Below the pieces are notes generated by a model. The model did not search any database. It saw nothing but the letters and a program-made list of their open reading frames with translations, and was not told where the DNA came from. 64,000 nt of DNA from CAWDAQ01 sp963800325 (GTDB lineage Bacteria; Actinomycetota; Actinomycetes; Actinomycetales; Dermatophilaceae). This document shows positions 23,918 through 32,602 of this stretch, piece after piece. Positions within the stretch are counted from its first letter, which is position 1, and the number at the start of each line of letters is the position of its first letter. Where the stretch lies: the NCBI GenBank assembly GCA_963800325.1, contig CAWDAQ010000005.1:310001-374000 (forward strand), written 5' to 3'. Both the position numbers and the translations under genes were made by a program.

Positions 23918-24037
23918 GCGGGGCCTCCCTCCGGTCGCGGACCCGTCGGGGGCTCGGGTGCGCGGACTGCGTATAGCCTACGCCGCCGGGGCCGCCTAGC
24001 CTCGCCCCGAGGGACCAGACCGTTCGGGGAGGCCGTC

Positions 24038-24244
24038 ATGGCGAGGAAGTACGTGGACTGCCGGGTCATCCCGAGCGAGAGCCACTGCTCGCTCTACATC
24101 AGCGGCACCGAGGAGGAGGTCTTCGAGACCGCGCTGCACCACGACGTCACGGTGCACGGCCACGAGGACACCCCCGAGTTCCGGGAGGAGGTCCGGGCGT
24201 CGATGCGCGACGACGTCCAGACCGTGGAGAGCCGGCCGGTCTGA
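24038..24244 (+). CDS. DUF1059 domain protein
   Basis: 68 aa, full length for the DUF1059 family: MARKYVDCR, then CSLYISGTEEEV, ETALHHDVTVHGH and a C-terminal acidic helix. Two conserved cysteines (8 and 17). Function unknown; these small soluble proteins are common in actinobacteria and halophilic archaea. ATG with GGGGAGG five bases upstream. Convergent with comEC. Confidence 0.85.
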   Translation: MARKYVDCRVIPSESHCSLYISGTEEEVFETALHHDVTVHGHEDTPEFREEVRASMRDDVQTVESRPV

Positions 24245-24285
24245 GCCCGGGCGGTCCGGCGGGTCGCCCTGGGCCACCGGGTCGG

Positions 24286-26706
24286 CTACCGGGTGGTCGC
24301 CACCCGCAGTCCACCCGCTCGGGCGAGCACGGTGACCTCGCCCCGGGTGTCGGTGCGGTAGACCCGGCTGCCGGTGGCGCGGAGCACGGCGAGGTGGCGC
24401 GGCGACGGGTGCCCGTAGTCGTTGCCGGCGCCGACGCTGACGATCGTGACGGGTGCCGCGACGGCGGCCATGAGGTCCTCGTCGAGGTTCGAGGACCCGT
24501 GGTGAGGGGACTTGAGCACGTCGACGTGCGCGGCGAACGCGGCCATCTCCGGGTCCCGGTGGATCTGCAGGAGGATCGCGTGCGCGGACTCCCGCTCCAC
24601 GTCCCCGAGCAGCAGGGCGTGCAGCCTCCCACTGGTGACGGCGAGGACGACGCTCCCGTTGTTGGGCACCGACCCCGCGTCGATCCGTCGGGCCGGCCAC
24701 CAGACCCGGGCCCGGAGGCCGGACGCGTCGAGGCGGTCCCCGGCCCGGAGCGTGCCGACCGGGACGGCGTCGGCCTCGGCCCACCGCAGGACCCGCGCGG
24801 CCTGGTCCGCCGGCTCCGCGACCGGGCTGAGCAGCAGCCGGTCGACGCGACGGCCGCGCAGCACCCCCGGGAGCCCGGCGACGTGGTCGGCGTGGTCGTG
24901 GGTGAGGACGACCGCGTCGAGCACGTCGACCCGGAGACGGCGCAGGCAGCGGTCCACCGCCTCGGGGTCGGGACCGGCGTCGACGAGCACCGCGTGGCCG
25001 GGGGTCGTCGAGAGCACGATCGCGTCGCCCTGCCCGACGTCGCAGGCGACGAGGCGCCACCCGTCCGGCGGACCGGTCACGACCCCGGTCGGGACGAGGG
25101 CCGCGGCGAGGAGGCACAGCAGGGGCAGGGTGACCAGCAGCGCGGCCCGGGGACGCCGCCGGGCGCGACGCTTCAGCCCCGGCCCGAGGACGAGGACGCC
25201 CAGGGTCAGCCCGGCGAGGAGCACGGCGCCGGGCGGTCCGTCGGGCCAGGGCAGGAGGGCCCCGGGGACGTCGGCCCCGGCGCGGGCGATGCCGGCGACC
25301 GCGACCGCGGGCGGTGTCCCGAGCCACGCGAGGCCGCTGGCGAGCGTCGGGCTCAGCGGGGCCGTGACCGCTGCGGCCACCCCGGCCACCGTGGCCGGGA
25401 CGACGAGCGGGCCCGCGAGGAGGTTGGCGAGGACGGCGATCAGGCTCACCGAGCCCTGGAGCAGCACGATGACGGGCGCGCAGGCCACCTGGGCGGCGAC
25501 CGGGACCGCGAGCGCGGGACCGAGCGGGCGCAGCCGGGGCGGCAGCCCGCGCGCGATGACCGCGCCCCACGGCCTCGCGAGGAGGAGCAGCCCGAGCGTG
25601 GCGAGGGTGGAGAGCGCGAAGCCGGGGCTGCGGGCCAGCCACGGGTCGAGGGTGAGCAGGGCGATGACCGCACCGGCGAGCGCCGGAGGTCCGGCGCCCC
25701 GGCGTGACGTCGTGAGCCCGAGGAGCCCGATGCCGCCCATGGTCGCCGCCCGGACGACACTCGGCTCGGGCCTGGCGAGCACGACGAACCCCGCGAGGAC
25801 CGCGAGGGCGAGCAGGGGACGGACCCGGCGCGGCAGACCGAGCACCGCCGCGGCCCCGAGGGCGGCGGCGAGGACGATCGCGACGTTGCTCCCGCTGACC
25901 GCGGACAGGTGTGTCATGCCCGTCGTGAGCATGGCGTCGGTGAGGTCGGGCGGGGTGAGGCTGGTGTCCCCGATGACCAGACCGGGCAGCAGACCGCGCG
26001 CGTCGGGCGGGAGGGACGAGACCGCGTCCCGCAGCCCGGCGCGCATCCGGGTCGCCGCACGGCGGACCGCCCCCGGCTCCCCGACCGGGACCGGCGCGGT
26101 GGTGGGCCGCAGGGTCGCGACGACGTCCTCACCCGTGGCCACGGGACCGAGCCGGCCGACGGTGCGTACCCGGTCGTGCCAGCCGAGGTCGGCCCACCCG
26201 GGCCGGTCGCGGTCGGGTCGGCCCCCCGGCCCGGCGAGCAGGAGCACGGGGGTGGCGACGGCCGAGCGCGCGCCGCGCCCCCGGACCTCCTCGACCCGGG
26301 CCCGCAGGACGGTGCCGCCGTCCCCGGTGGGTGACCGGATGGGTCGGGGTTCGGTGAGCACGGTGAGGACGACACCGACGACGGCGCGGTCCTCCGCGAG
26401 CTCGGCGACCGGCCCCGCACGCCGCACGTCCTCCCCCGCCGCGGACGCGGCGAGGGTGAGCGCGGTCGCCGCGAGCGCGAGGGCGAGCGTGCCCCGTCGG
26501 CTCGGGGGGGTGGCGCGGCGAGGTCGCGCCGGCGCGGCTGCGAGCAGGGCCGCGAGGAGACCCGAGGCGGCGGCGCACGTCCAGCGAACCGGGACGGGCC
26601 ACGCCAGGGTCGCCGCCGTCGCCGCCCAGGCGAGCAGCGCGGGACCGGTCAGGCGCAGGTCGAGGGGCTGCGGGGCAGGTCCGGTCCCCGTCGCGGGTCT
26701 CGTCAC
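24286..26706 (-). CDS. comEC: ComEC/Rec2-family competence protein (DNA uptake channel)
   Basis: About 806 aa. N-terminal hydrophobic segments and an OB-like domain, then the competence domain with many helices (GLVIGDTSLTPPDLTDAM, HLSAVSGSNVAIVLA) and a C-terminal metallo-beta-lactamase-like domain over the last 250 residues with VVLTHDHADHVAGLPGVL and LKSPHHGSSN. Forms the inner-membrane channel for single-stranded DNA in transformable bacteria. Start uncertain: GTGs at 26724 and 26706 are both possible and neither has a good ribosome-binding site. Follows comEA. holA, the frequent next gene in Micrococcales, is absent here. Confidence 0.9.
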   Translation of the reverse strand: MTRPATGTGPAPQPLDLRLTGPALLAWAATAATLAWPVPVRWTCAAASGLLAALLAAAPARPRRATPPSRRGTLALALAATALTLAASAAGEDVRRAGPVAELAEDRAVVGVVLTVLTEPRPIRSPTGDGGTVLRARVEEVRGRGARSAVATPVLLLAGPGGRPDRDRPGWADLGWHDRVRTVGRLGPVATGEDVVATLRPTTAPVPVGEPGAVRRAATRMRAGLRDAVSSLPPDARGLLPGLVIGDTSLTPPDLTDAMLTTGMTHLSAVSGSNVAIVLAAALGAAAVLGLPRRVRPLLALAVLAGFVVLARPEPSVVRAATMGGIGLLGLTTSRRGAGPPALAGAVIALLTLDPWLARSPGFALSTLATLGLLLLARPWGAVIARGLPPRLRPLGPALAVPVAAQVACAPVIVLLQGSVSLIAVLANLLAGPLVVPATVAGVAAAVTAPLSPTLASGLAWLGTPPAVAVAGIARAGADVPGALLPWPDGPPGAVLLAGLTLGVLVLGPGLKRRARRRPRAALLVTLPLLCLLAAALVPTGVVTGPPDGWRLVACDVGQGDAIVLSTTPGHAVLVDAGPDPEAVDRCLRRLRVDVLDAVVLTHDHADHVAGLPGVLRGRRVDRLLLSPVAEPADQAARVLRWAEADAVPVGTLRAGDRLDASGLRARVWWPARRIDAGSVPNNGSVVLAVTSGRLHALLLGDVERESAHAILLQIHRDPEMAAFAAHVDVLKSPHHGSSNLDEDLMAAVAAPVTIVSVGAGNDYGHPSPRHLAVLRATGSRVYRTDTRGEVTVLARAGGLRVATTR

Positions 26707-26752
26707 GGCTCCGGTCGCGGGCACGGTGGCGCCGGGGGTGGGCGAGCGGCCG

Positions 26753-27859
26753 TCACACCGTGACGAGAGCCCGGAGCTCGGCGAGGGTCTTCTCGCCGAT
26801 GCCGCTGACCTCTCCGAGCTCCTCGACGTCGGTGAACCGCCCGTGCTCGGTGCGCCAGGCGAGGATGCGCTGGGCGAGGACGGGACCGACACCGGGGAGC
26901 GCCTCCAGGGCGGCGTCGTCGGCGGTGTTGAGGTCGACCGGTGCCGCCCCGCCACCCGGGCCCGGTGCGGTGGACCCGCCGGCGCCCGCGACGCCCGCGG
27001 GGGCGCCGGCGGGCGTCCCGGGGAGGTGCTGGCCCGGCCGCGGAACCCGCACCTGCTCTCCGTCGACGAGGACCCGGGCGAGGTTCACGGCGGCGAGGCG
27101 GGCCCGCCGGGTCGGCCCGCCGGCCGCGGCCACCGCGTCGGCGACCCGGGCGCCGGTGGCGAGGGTCACGACGCCCGGACGACGGACCTGGCCGACGACG
27201 TGGACGACGACCCGGGCTGACGGACCCTCGACCGCGCCCGTCGTCGGGGAGGACGCTGCCGGGGACACCGACACCGGCGGTGTCGAGCCCTGCTGCGAGA
27301 GCTCCGGCGCCCCCGGGGAGGGCGGGTCCGTCGCCACGGGGCCGGTCGGGGCCGGGGCGGGGGCGCCCGAGGCCCGGACGGTTCCGACCGGCTCCGCCCG
27401 GTGGTCGGCCCACACCACCCGCGCGCCGAACCCGAGGACCGCGAGGACGAGGACGAGCAGGGCCCCGCCGACGGCGCGCAGGGTCACAGTGGCGCGGGCC
27501 CGGCGCAGGAGGTCCGGCAGCCCGGCGCCCTCCGGGGCCGGGTCGTCGGACCCGCGGGCCGAGGCGTGGCGGGGCCCGCGCGTCCCGCCCGGCGACCCGA
27601 CGACCGGCCGGTCCGGCACCCACCCACCGCCCGCGGCGTGGTGCTCGCCGCCCTCGCTGCGCGCGCCGCGGTCGCCGCCGGCATCGCGGTCATCGGGGCC
27701 ATGAAGGGCCTCGACGTCGTCGGGATCCCCGAGGGCATCGAGGTCGGTGCGGGCGCCCCGCCCCCCGGCGTCGAGGCCGCGACCGGGACCCGGGCCGGCG
27801 TCCCGGAGGATCGCGGCGAGTCGGGGCGGGAGCTCAGGCTCACGGCGGCGGAGGACCAT
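26753..27859 (-). CDS. comEA: ComEA-family DNA-binding protein
   Basis: 368 aa. A long polar cytoplasmic N-terminus (1-125), one transmembrane helix near 130-150, a Pro/Ser-rich spacer, an SLBB domain (VVHVVGQVRRPGVVTLATG at about 220-240) and a C-terminal helix-hairpin-helix pair (VDLNTADDAALEALPGVG, FTDVEELGEVSGIGEK). Receives extracellular DNA for transfer to ComEC just downstream. ATG 27859 without a clear ribosome-binding site. Confidence 0.9.
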   Translation of the reverse strand: MVLRRREPELPPRLAAILRDAGPGPGRGLDAGGRGARTDLDALGDPDDVEALHGPDDRDAGGDRGARSEGGEHHAAGGGWVPDRPVVGSPGGTRGPRHASARGSDDPAPEGAGLPDLLRRARATVTLRAVGGALLVLVLAVLGFGARVVWADHRAEPVGTVRASGAPAPAPTGPVATDPPSPGAPELSQQGSTPPVSVSPAASSPTTGAVEGPSARVVVHVVGQVRRPGVVTLATGARVADAVAAAGGPTRRARLAAVNLARVLVDGEQVRVPRPGQHLPGTPAGAPAGVAGAGGSTAPGPGGGAAPVDLNTADDAALEALPGVGPVLAQRILAWRTEHGRFTDVEELGEVSGIGEKTLAELRALVTV

Positions 27860-27928
27860 GCGGCGACGCTAGGGTCGTCCGGCTCCCCGGGGTCCCGGCG
27901 CCGACGGCGCTGTGGACCGCGGGACAGC

Positions 27929-28795
27929 TCAGAGCGGCTGTGGACGGGGTGCGACCGCGACCGCGAGCGTGCCCGGGCCGACGTGGGCCCCGACGACGGG
28001 GCCCAGCTCGACGACGTGGAGCTCGCGCAGTCCGGGGACCTGGGCGCGCAGCTCCTCGGCGAGCTCCTCGGCGCGCTCGGCGGCGTCGAGGTGGTGGATC
28101 GCGACGTCGACGCCGTCCCGGCCGTAGGGGATGTCGCTCGCCGCCTCGACGGCGAGCTCGACGAGCCGGGCGAGCGCCCGCCCGCTGGTGCGGACCTTCT
28201 CCAGCGGCACGATCTTCCCGCTCTCGAGCGCGAGGATCGGCTTGATCGCGAGCGCCGAGCCGAGGTAGGCGGAGGCGGCGCCGATCCTGCCGCCGCGGCG
28301 GAGGTACTCGAGGGTGTCGACGTAGAAGTCGACGGTGGTCTCCTCCAGCCGGCGGCGCACGACCGCCACGACCTCCTCGACGTCCGCCCCGGCCTCGGCG
28401 GCATCGAGCCCGGACAGCACGGCGTACCCCATCGCCATGCCCATCGAGCGGCTGTCGACGACCTCGACCCGCAGCGACGCCTGGGACGCCGCGAGCTCGG
28501 CCGCCTCGTACGTGCTCGACATGTCCGCGGAGATGTGCACCGACACCACGGCCGTGGCGCCGCCGCGGGCGGCCTCCTCGTAGGCGTCGAGGAAGGCCTG
28601 CGGTGCCGGGCGGGAGGTGCTGACGGTCTCCTCCGCGCGCAGCGCCGCGGAGACCTCGGCCGGGCTGGTGTCGACGCCCTCGCGGTGTTCCTGCCCGGCC
28701 ACCACGACGTGGAGCGGGACCACCGTCAGGCCCTCCCGCGAGGCGAGGTCGTCGGGGAGGTAGGCGGTGGAGTCGGTGACGAGGGCGACGCGCAT
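27929..28795 (-). CDS. DegV-family fatty-acid-binding protein
   Basis: 288 aa, full length. The N-terminal DSTAYLP, the STSRPAPQAFLDAYE loop, HISADMSSTYEAA and the RRGGRIGAASAYLG motif are DegV hallmarks. Family members such as FakB bind fatty acids and present them to the kinase FakA; no FakA-like kinase is seen in the window. Located upstream of comEA as in many Micrococcales. Confidence 0.88.
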   Translation of the reverse strand: MRVALVTDSTAYLPDDLASREGLTVVPLHVVVAGQEHREGVDTSPAEVSAALRAEETVSTSRPAPQAFLDAYEEAARGGATAVVSVHISADMSSTYEAAELAASQASLRVEVVDSRSMGMAMGYAVLSGLDAAEAGADVEEVVAVVRRRLEETTVDFYVDTLEYLRRGGRIGAASAYLGSALAIKPILALESGKIVPLEKVRTSGRALARLVELAVEAASDIPYGRDGVDVAIHHLDAAERAEELAEELRAQVPGLRELHVVELGPVVGAHVGPGTLAVAVAPRPQPL

Positions 28796-28804
28796 TGGCG
28801 AAGG

Positions 28805-29362
28805 TTAGCCCGAGGAGCGGGTCGGGATGCCGTTCTCGCACCGAACCTTTATCTCCTCGTCCTCGGTGCCGGGCCCGCCGCGGAAGGTCACCTCGAGGCT
28901 CTCGTCCCTGCTGATCTCGAAGCTGAAGCCGTCCTTCGGGGTCACCGACCGGACCCTCGGCGCGCCGTCGACGCACTCGGCGCGGACGGTCCCGCCGCCG
29001 GTCGTGAAGCCGGCCACCGACCGAGGGGGAGGCGACGCGGTGGGGGTGCTCGACGTGCCCGGGGCGCTCGTCGTGGTCCGGGTGGCCGTCGTGGGAGCGC
29101 CCGTCGCGGTCCGGGTGGCCGTCGTGGGAGCGCCCGTCGCGGTCCGGGTGGCCGTCGTGGGGGTGCCCGTCGTGGTCCGTGCGGTCCTCGACGGCCCCGG
29201 GCCGGGCGTCGAGCCGGACGTCGGGGACACCCGGGGCGCGGTGGCGACCTGGGCGACGTCCTGCCCGGCCCGGGCGATGACGACCCACGTCACCACCGAG
29301 ACGGCGACGACCACCACCACCCACGCCAGGGCCCCGAGGACGAGACCGGAGGGCCGTCTCAC
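28805..29362 (-). CDS. Membrane-anchored Thr/Ala/Pro-rich hypothetical protein
   Basis: 185 aa from GTG 29362. Transmembrane helix at about 7-32, then a low-complexity stalk with an 11-residue repeat (ATRTATGAPTT) encoded by the 33-bp DNA repeat at 29075-29173, then a globular C-terminal domain of about 70 residues with two cysteines (AECVDG, VRCENG), probably disulfide-bonded outside the cell. Divergent from the response regulator with 44 bp between starts, so it may be controlled by it. Unrecognised family. An upstream in-frame ATG at 29413 would overlap the regulator start. Confidence 0.65.
   Translation of the reverse strand: MRRPSGLVLGALAWVVVVVAVSVVTWVVIARAGQDVAQVATAPRVSPTSGSTPGPGPSRTARTTTGTPTTATRTATGAPTTATRTATGAPTTATRTTTSAPGTSSTPTASPPPRSVAGFTTGGGTVRAECVDGAPRVRSVTPKDGFSFEISRDESLEVTFRGGPGTEDEEIKVRCENGIPTRSSG
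29075..29173. repeat. 33-bp tandem repeat, three copies
   Basis: Three copies (29075, 29108, 29141) of a 33-bp unit beginning GGTCCGGGTGGCCGTCGTGG; the third is slightly diverged. It keeps the reading frame of the gene at 28805-29362 and encodes its 11-residue stalk repeat, a site for copy-number variation. Confidence 0.9.
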
Positions 29363-29406
29363 CGCAGCCCCCCGGGGGCACAGGTGGCGGGCATACCGTG
29401 TGCGGT

Positions 29407-30090
29407 GTGGCACGCGTGCTCGTCATCGAGGACGACGACGGCATCCGGTCGGCCCTCGTCCGGGCCCTGGGGGCCCGCGGCCACGCGGTCGTCACCCACC
29501 GGGCGGGGATGCCGGGGCTGCAGGCGGCCCTCGAGGCGGAGGCCGACCTCGTCCTGCTCGACCTCGGGCTCCCCGACCTCGACGGGCTGACCGTCCTCGG
29601 GATGCTCCGGGCGGTGCGGGACACGCCGGTCATCGTCATCACCGCCCGCGAGGACGGGCAGAGCATCGTGCGTGCCCTCGACGCCGGGGCGGACGACTAC
29701 GTGACCAAGCCGTTCGCGATGGACCAGCTCGAGGCCCGGCTGCGGGCGGTGCTGCGGCGCTCGGGGGAGCCGCCGCCGGCCCCGGTCACGGTCGGCGAGA
29801 TCGTCGTCGACCCGACGAGCCGGCGCGCGACCCTGCGCGGGGACGACCTCGAGCTCACCCGCCGCGAGTTCGACCTGCTGCTCCTGCTCGCCCGGCGCGC
29901 CGGGGAGGTGGTCGGCAAGCGCGAGATCCTCGCCGAGGTCTGGAACCAGGCCTACGGCGGCGGGGAGCGCACGGTCGACGTCCACCTGTCGTGGCTGCGT
30001 CGCAAGCTCGGCGAGAGTGCCGCCCATCCGGTCTACCTCCACAGCGTCCGCGGCGTCGGGGTGCGCCTCGCCCCACCGGACGAGGGCTGA
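29407..30090 (+). CDS. OmpR/PhoB-family response regulator
   Basis: 227 aa. Receiver domain with phosphoacceptor Asp52 (LVLLDLGLPDLDG) and Lys101 (YVTKPF); winged-helix output domain with LTRREFDLLLLLARRAG and RTVDVHLSWLRRKLG and the C-terminal SVRGVGVRL hairpin. GTG start at 29407 after AGGTGG. The stop overlaps the kinase start (TGATG), so they are a pair. Candidate binding sites are the mirrored CTTAAC-N5-CTTGAGG elements near 31.9 and 32.0 kb. Confidence 0.92.
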   Translation: MARVLVIEDDDGIRSALVRALGARGHAVVTHRAGMPGLQAALEAEADLVLLDLGLPDLDGLTVLGMLRAVRDTPVIVITAREDGQSIVRALDAGADDYVTKPFAMDQLEARLRAVLRRSGEPPPAPVTVGEIVVDPTSRRATLRGDDLELTRREFDLLLLLARRAGEVVGKREILAEVWNQAYGGGERTVDVHLSWLRRKLGESAAHPVYLHSVRGVGVRLAPPDEG

Positions 30091-31376
30091 TGCGCCGGCG
30101 CATCACCGTCCTCGTGGCGGCGACGACGTCGGCGGTCGTCGTCGCCTTCATCGTCCCGCTCTGCCTGCTCGTGCTGAACCTCGCCGAGGGACGCGCGGTC
30201 AACGCGGCCCAGCAGGAGGCCCAGACCGCCGCCATTCTCCTCGCCTCGGTCTCCAGCCCGGCGGACGCGCGCCAGGCGGTCCGGCTGCTCGCGCAGGACG
30301 CGACGTCCGCGCTCGCCGTGCTCGGCCCGGACGGACGCGTGGTCCTCGGTGGTCGGTCGCTCACCGCCGGGGACGTCGCCGCCCTGCGCGCCGCCCGGCG
30401 CTCCCAGTCGGCCACGACCACCCGGTCCGTCGGCGGCGCGACCGCCGTGGTCCCGGTGGCGACCGCGGACGGGGTGTCGGTGGTCCGCGCCCACGTGACC
30501 GGCGCCCAGCTCCGCTCGGGCGTCCCGGGGGCGTGGGCGACGATCGCCGCCCTCGGCGTCGCCCTCGTCGCCGCGGCGGTCCTCATCGCCCGCGTCCTCG
30601 GGACCCGCGTCAGCACCCCGGTCGTCGAGCTCGCCGGGACCGCGCACCGGCTCCGGGAGGGCGACCTCGCCGCCCGCGCGAGCCCGTCCGGACCGTCGGA
30701 GGTGGTCGAGCTCGGTCACGCGCTGAACCAGCTCGCGGACCGGATCGAGGAGCTGCTCGTGGCCGAGCGGGAGACGGTCGCCGACCTGTCCCACCGGCTG
30801 CGCACCCCGGTGACGGCGCTGCGGCTCGACGCGGAGGCGGTCCCCGACGCCGAGGTCGCCGCCCGGCTCACCGAGCACGTCGACCACCTCCAGCGGACCG
30901 TGGACGCCGTCGTCGCCGACGCCCGGCGCCCGGTCCGCTCGACGATGGGCGAGACCGCGGACGCCGCCACGGTCCTGCGGGAGCGCGCCGCGTTCTGGCG
31001 ACCGCTCGCCGAGGACACCGGGCGCGACCTGCGGGTCGGGGCGCCGGCGGCGCCGACCGTCGTCGCAGCGGGCGCGGAGGACCTCGTCGAGCTGCTCGAC
31101 ACCCTGCTCGAGAACGTGTTCTCCCACACCCCCGAGGGCACGCCGGTCGAGCTCGAGCTGACCCGCCGGGACGGCCTGGCCCGCATCGTCGTCGCCGACG
31201 GCGGGCCGGGACTGGCCCCGGGCGCGCTCGCCCGGGGGAGGAGCACGTCGGGCTCGAGCGGGCTCGGGCTCGACATCGCCCGTCGGATCGCCCACTCCGC
31301 CGGCGGCGAGCTCACGGTGGGGTCCTCCCGCCTCGGCGGGGTGGCCGTCACCGTGACCCTGCGCCTTGCCGGGTGA
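30090..31376 (+). CDS. Two-component sensor histidine kinase (HAMP/HisKA)
   Basis: 428 aa. Two transmembrane helices (about 8-30 and 148-170) enclose a 115-residue extracytoplasmic domain, followed by a HAMP linker, His235 in ADLSHRLRTPVTAL and an HATPase domain (N in LLENVFSHT, GGPGLAPGA, SSGLGLDIA). Signal unknown; the extracytoplasmic domain has no cysteines. Convergent with the gene at 31381, only 4 bp between stops. Confidence 0.92.
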   Translation: MRRRITVLVAATTSAVVVAFIVPLCLLVLNLAEGRAVNAAQQEAQTAAILLASVSSPADARQAVRLLAQDATSALAVLGPDGRVVLGGRSLTAGDVAALRAARRSQSATTTRSVGGATAVVPVATADGVSVVRAHVTGAQLRSGVPGAWATIAALGVALVAAAVLIARVLGTRVSTPVVELAGTAHRLREGDLAARASPSGPSEVVELGHALNQLADRIEELLVAERETVADLSHRLRTPVTALRLDAEAVPDAEVAARLTEHVDHLQRTVDAVVADARRPVRSTMGETADAATVLRERAAFWRPLAEDTGRDLRVGAPAAPTVVAAGAEDLVELLDTLLENVFSHTPEGTPVELELTRRDGLARIVVADGGPGLAPGALARGRSTSGSSGLGLDIARRIAHSAGGELTVGSSRLGGVAVTVTLRLAG

Positions 31377-31380
31377 GCCC

Positions 31381-31827
31381 TCAGTCATCTCCGTCGTGGG
31401 ACTCGCCCGAGTCCTCGCGTCCCTCGTGCCCGTCGGACTCGTGCTCGGGTCCCTCCCCCTCCCCGGTCCGGGCGCTCGCCCCCACCGGCGCCACCGCGGG
31501 GCCGCCGACAGCCGGCACCCCCGGGGCGGGTGCCGGGGTCGTGGCAGGTGCCGGGGCCGGGACCACCCGGGTCACGGTGCGCCGGACGTGGACGACGCAG
31601 ACCCCGCCCTCGAGCCGGGAGGAGCCCGTGCACGGGGAGGCCCGGTGGAGGACCTGTGGTCCGTGCGCGCTCGTCGCCGCCGCGGGTGGGGCGCTCGCGG
31701 GCGCGGTGGTGGCCGCGGCGGAGGCGGCGCCGGTGGGGGATGCCGGGGCGATGGCGGCGTAGAGCGCGACGGCGGCGGCGGCGCCGACCGCGGTCCCGAG
31801 GGTGATCGCAGGAAGAGAGGTGCGCAC
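31381..31827 (-). CDS. Small membrane-anchored low-complexity protein (paralogue of the 32141 product)
   Basis: 148 aa from GTG 31827 with GGAGG five bases upstream. One transmembrane or signal segment at about 5-30, an Ala/Pro/Thr-rich stretch, a core CVVHVRRTVTRVVPAPAP and a C-terminal acidic/His tail (HESDGHEGREDSGESHDGDD-like, rich in Asp, Glu, His). The tail could bind metal. Architecture and core resemble the divergently encoded product at 32141, and the two promoters are mirror images, so the pair probably arose by inverted duplication. No known domain; no FMN-binding motif. Confidence 0.65.
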   Translation of the reverse strand: MRTSLPAITLGTAVGAAAAVALYAAIAPASPTGAASAAATTAPASAPPAAATSAHGPQVLHRASPCTGSSRLEGGVCVVHVRRTVTRVVPAPAPATTPAPAPGVPAVGGPAVAPVGASARTGEGEGPEHESDGHEGREDSGESHDGDD

Positions 31828-31898
31828 GGTGACCTCCGGGGTCGGGGACGGGTGGACCGGCTCCAGCGTGGACCGGCGGACGTCAACGGCGCCTCGCC

Positions 31899-31920
31899 GC
31901 GACCTCAAGCCTGCGTTAAG
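31899..31920 (-). promoter_or_regulatory. Candidate response-regulator site, minus-facing copy
   Basis: On the minus strand it reads CTTAAC-N5-CTTGAGGTCGC, a direct repeat of CTTRAS half-sites with 11-bp periodicity, the spacing expected for an OmpR/PhoB-type dimer. It lies 72 bp upstream of the gene ending at 31381. Confidence 0.65.
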
Positions 31921-32014
31921 CCGCCGGCTCCCCCCACTGCTCCCCGCCCCTCACCCGACCCCGTGCGTCCGCAGGGTCGGCCCCGGGGCGACCACCTGCG
32001 CGGACGCAGCGGAA

Positions 32015-32036
32015 CTTAACCCGGCCTTGAGGTCGC
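32015..32036 (+). promoter_or_regulatory. Candidate response-regulator site, plus-facing copy
   Basis: CTTAAC-N5-CTTGAGGTCGC on the plus strand, identical in 17 conserved positions to the inverted copy at 31899 and about 104 bp upstream of the 32141 start. Similarity between the two arms continues for a further 30-40 bp toward each gene. Confidence 0.65.
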
Positions 32037-32140
32037 GATGAGGCCGTCTTGTCGCGCCGCGGTCCACCGTGGGTCCCGGACGCGCCGCCCGGCGCGCCGC
32101 TCCTGACGCGGACCGCCGCGTCCCGACCGCAGGAGGACCC

Positions 32141-32602
32141 GTGCCACCGACCGTTCCCGCGACAGCCACCCCCCGTCGGCGTGACCGCGGGCGGAGGCTG
32201 CTCACCGTCCTCACCGGCACGCTCTCGGCGACCGCCGTCGCCGGCGTGGGGGCGGCGAGCGCCCTCGCCGCCCGCGCGTCCGCGCCCGACACCGGCTCCC
32301 CCGGGTCCGCGTCGGCCGCGCCGAGCGCCGCCCCGCGCGCGCTGCCCGGGTCGCCGGTTCCCGACCAGCAGGTCAGGGTCGTCTCCACCCCCCGGCCCAC
32401 CCGCACCGTCGTCCGCACGACGGTCATCGAGAAGGTCGCCGCACCGGGCGGCGCCCGGGTGGGGCCGGGCACCGCCACCTCGGTCGCCGCCCCGCCCCCC
32501 GCCGCTCCGGCGCCGGCACCGGCCGCCGTCGCCCCGGCCCCTGCTCCCCCGCCGCCGGCCCCCGCCCCGCCGCCGGCGCCGGCCCCGACGGCGGCGTCGT
32601 GA
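32141..32602 (+). CDS. Small membrane-anchored low-complexity protein
   Basis: 153 aa from GTG 32141, which has a perfect AGGAGG four bases upstream. Basic N-terminus, one hydrophobic segment at about 20-43 (signal or anchor), a Ser/Ala/Pro-rich region, a short core TRTVVRTTVIEKVAAPGG and a Pro/Ala-only C-terminal 55 residues. No domain recognised and no FMN-binding signature. First gene of the plus-strand operon with apbE, whose start overlaps its stop (GTGA); the position is where RnfG-like FMN-binding proteins usually sit in related loci. Confidence 0.65.
   Translation: MPPTVPATATPRRRDRGRRLLTVLTGTLSATAVAGVGAASALAARASAPDTGSPGSASAAPSAAPRALPGSPVPDQQVRVVSTPRPTRTVVRTTVIEKVAAPGGARVGPGTATSVAAPPPAAPAPAPAAVAPAPAPPPPAPAPPPAPAPTAAS

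Larger units (their letters stand above)
31828..32140. other. Divergent promoter region with mirrored arms
   Basis: 313 bp between divergently transcribed small membrane-protein genes. It holds the two inverted regulatory elements at 31899-31920 and 32015-32036 about 94 bp apart; the centre (31921-32014) is C-rich with no gene. Clear sigma-70 -10 elements were not found, consistent with activator-dependent or alternative-sigma promoters. Confidence 0.6.
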
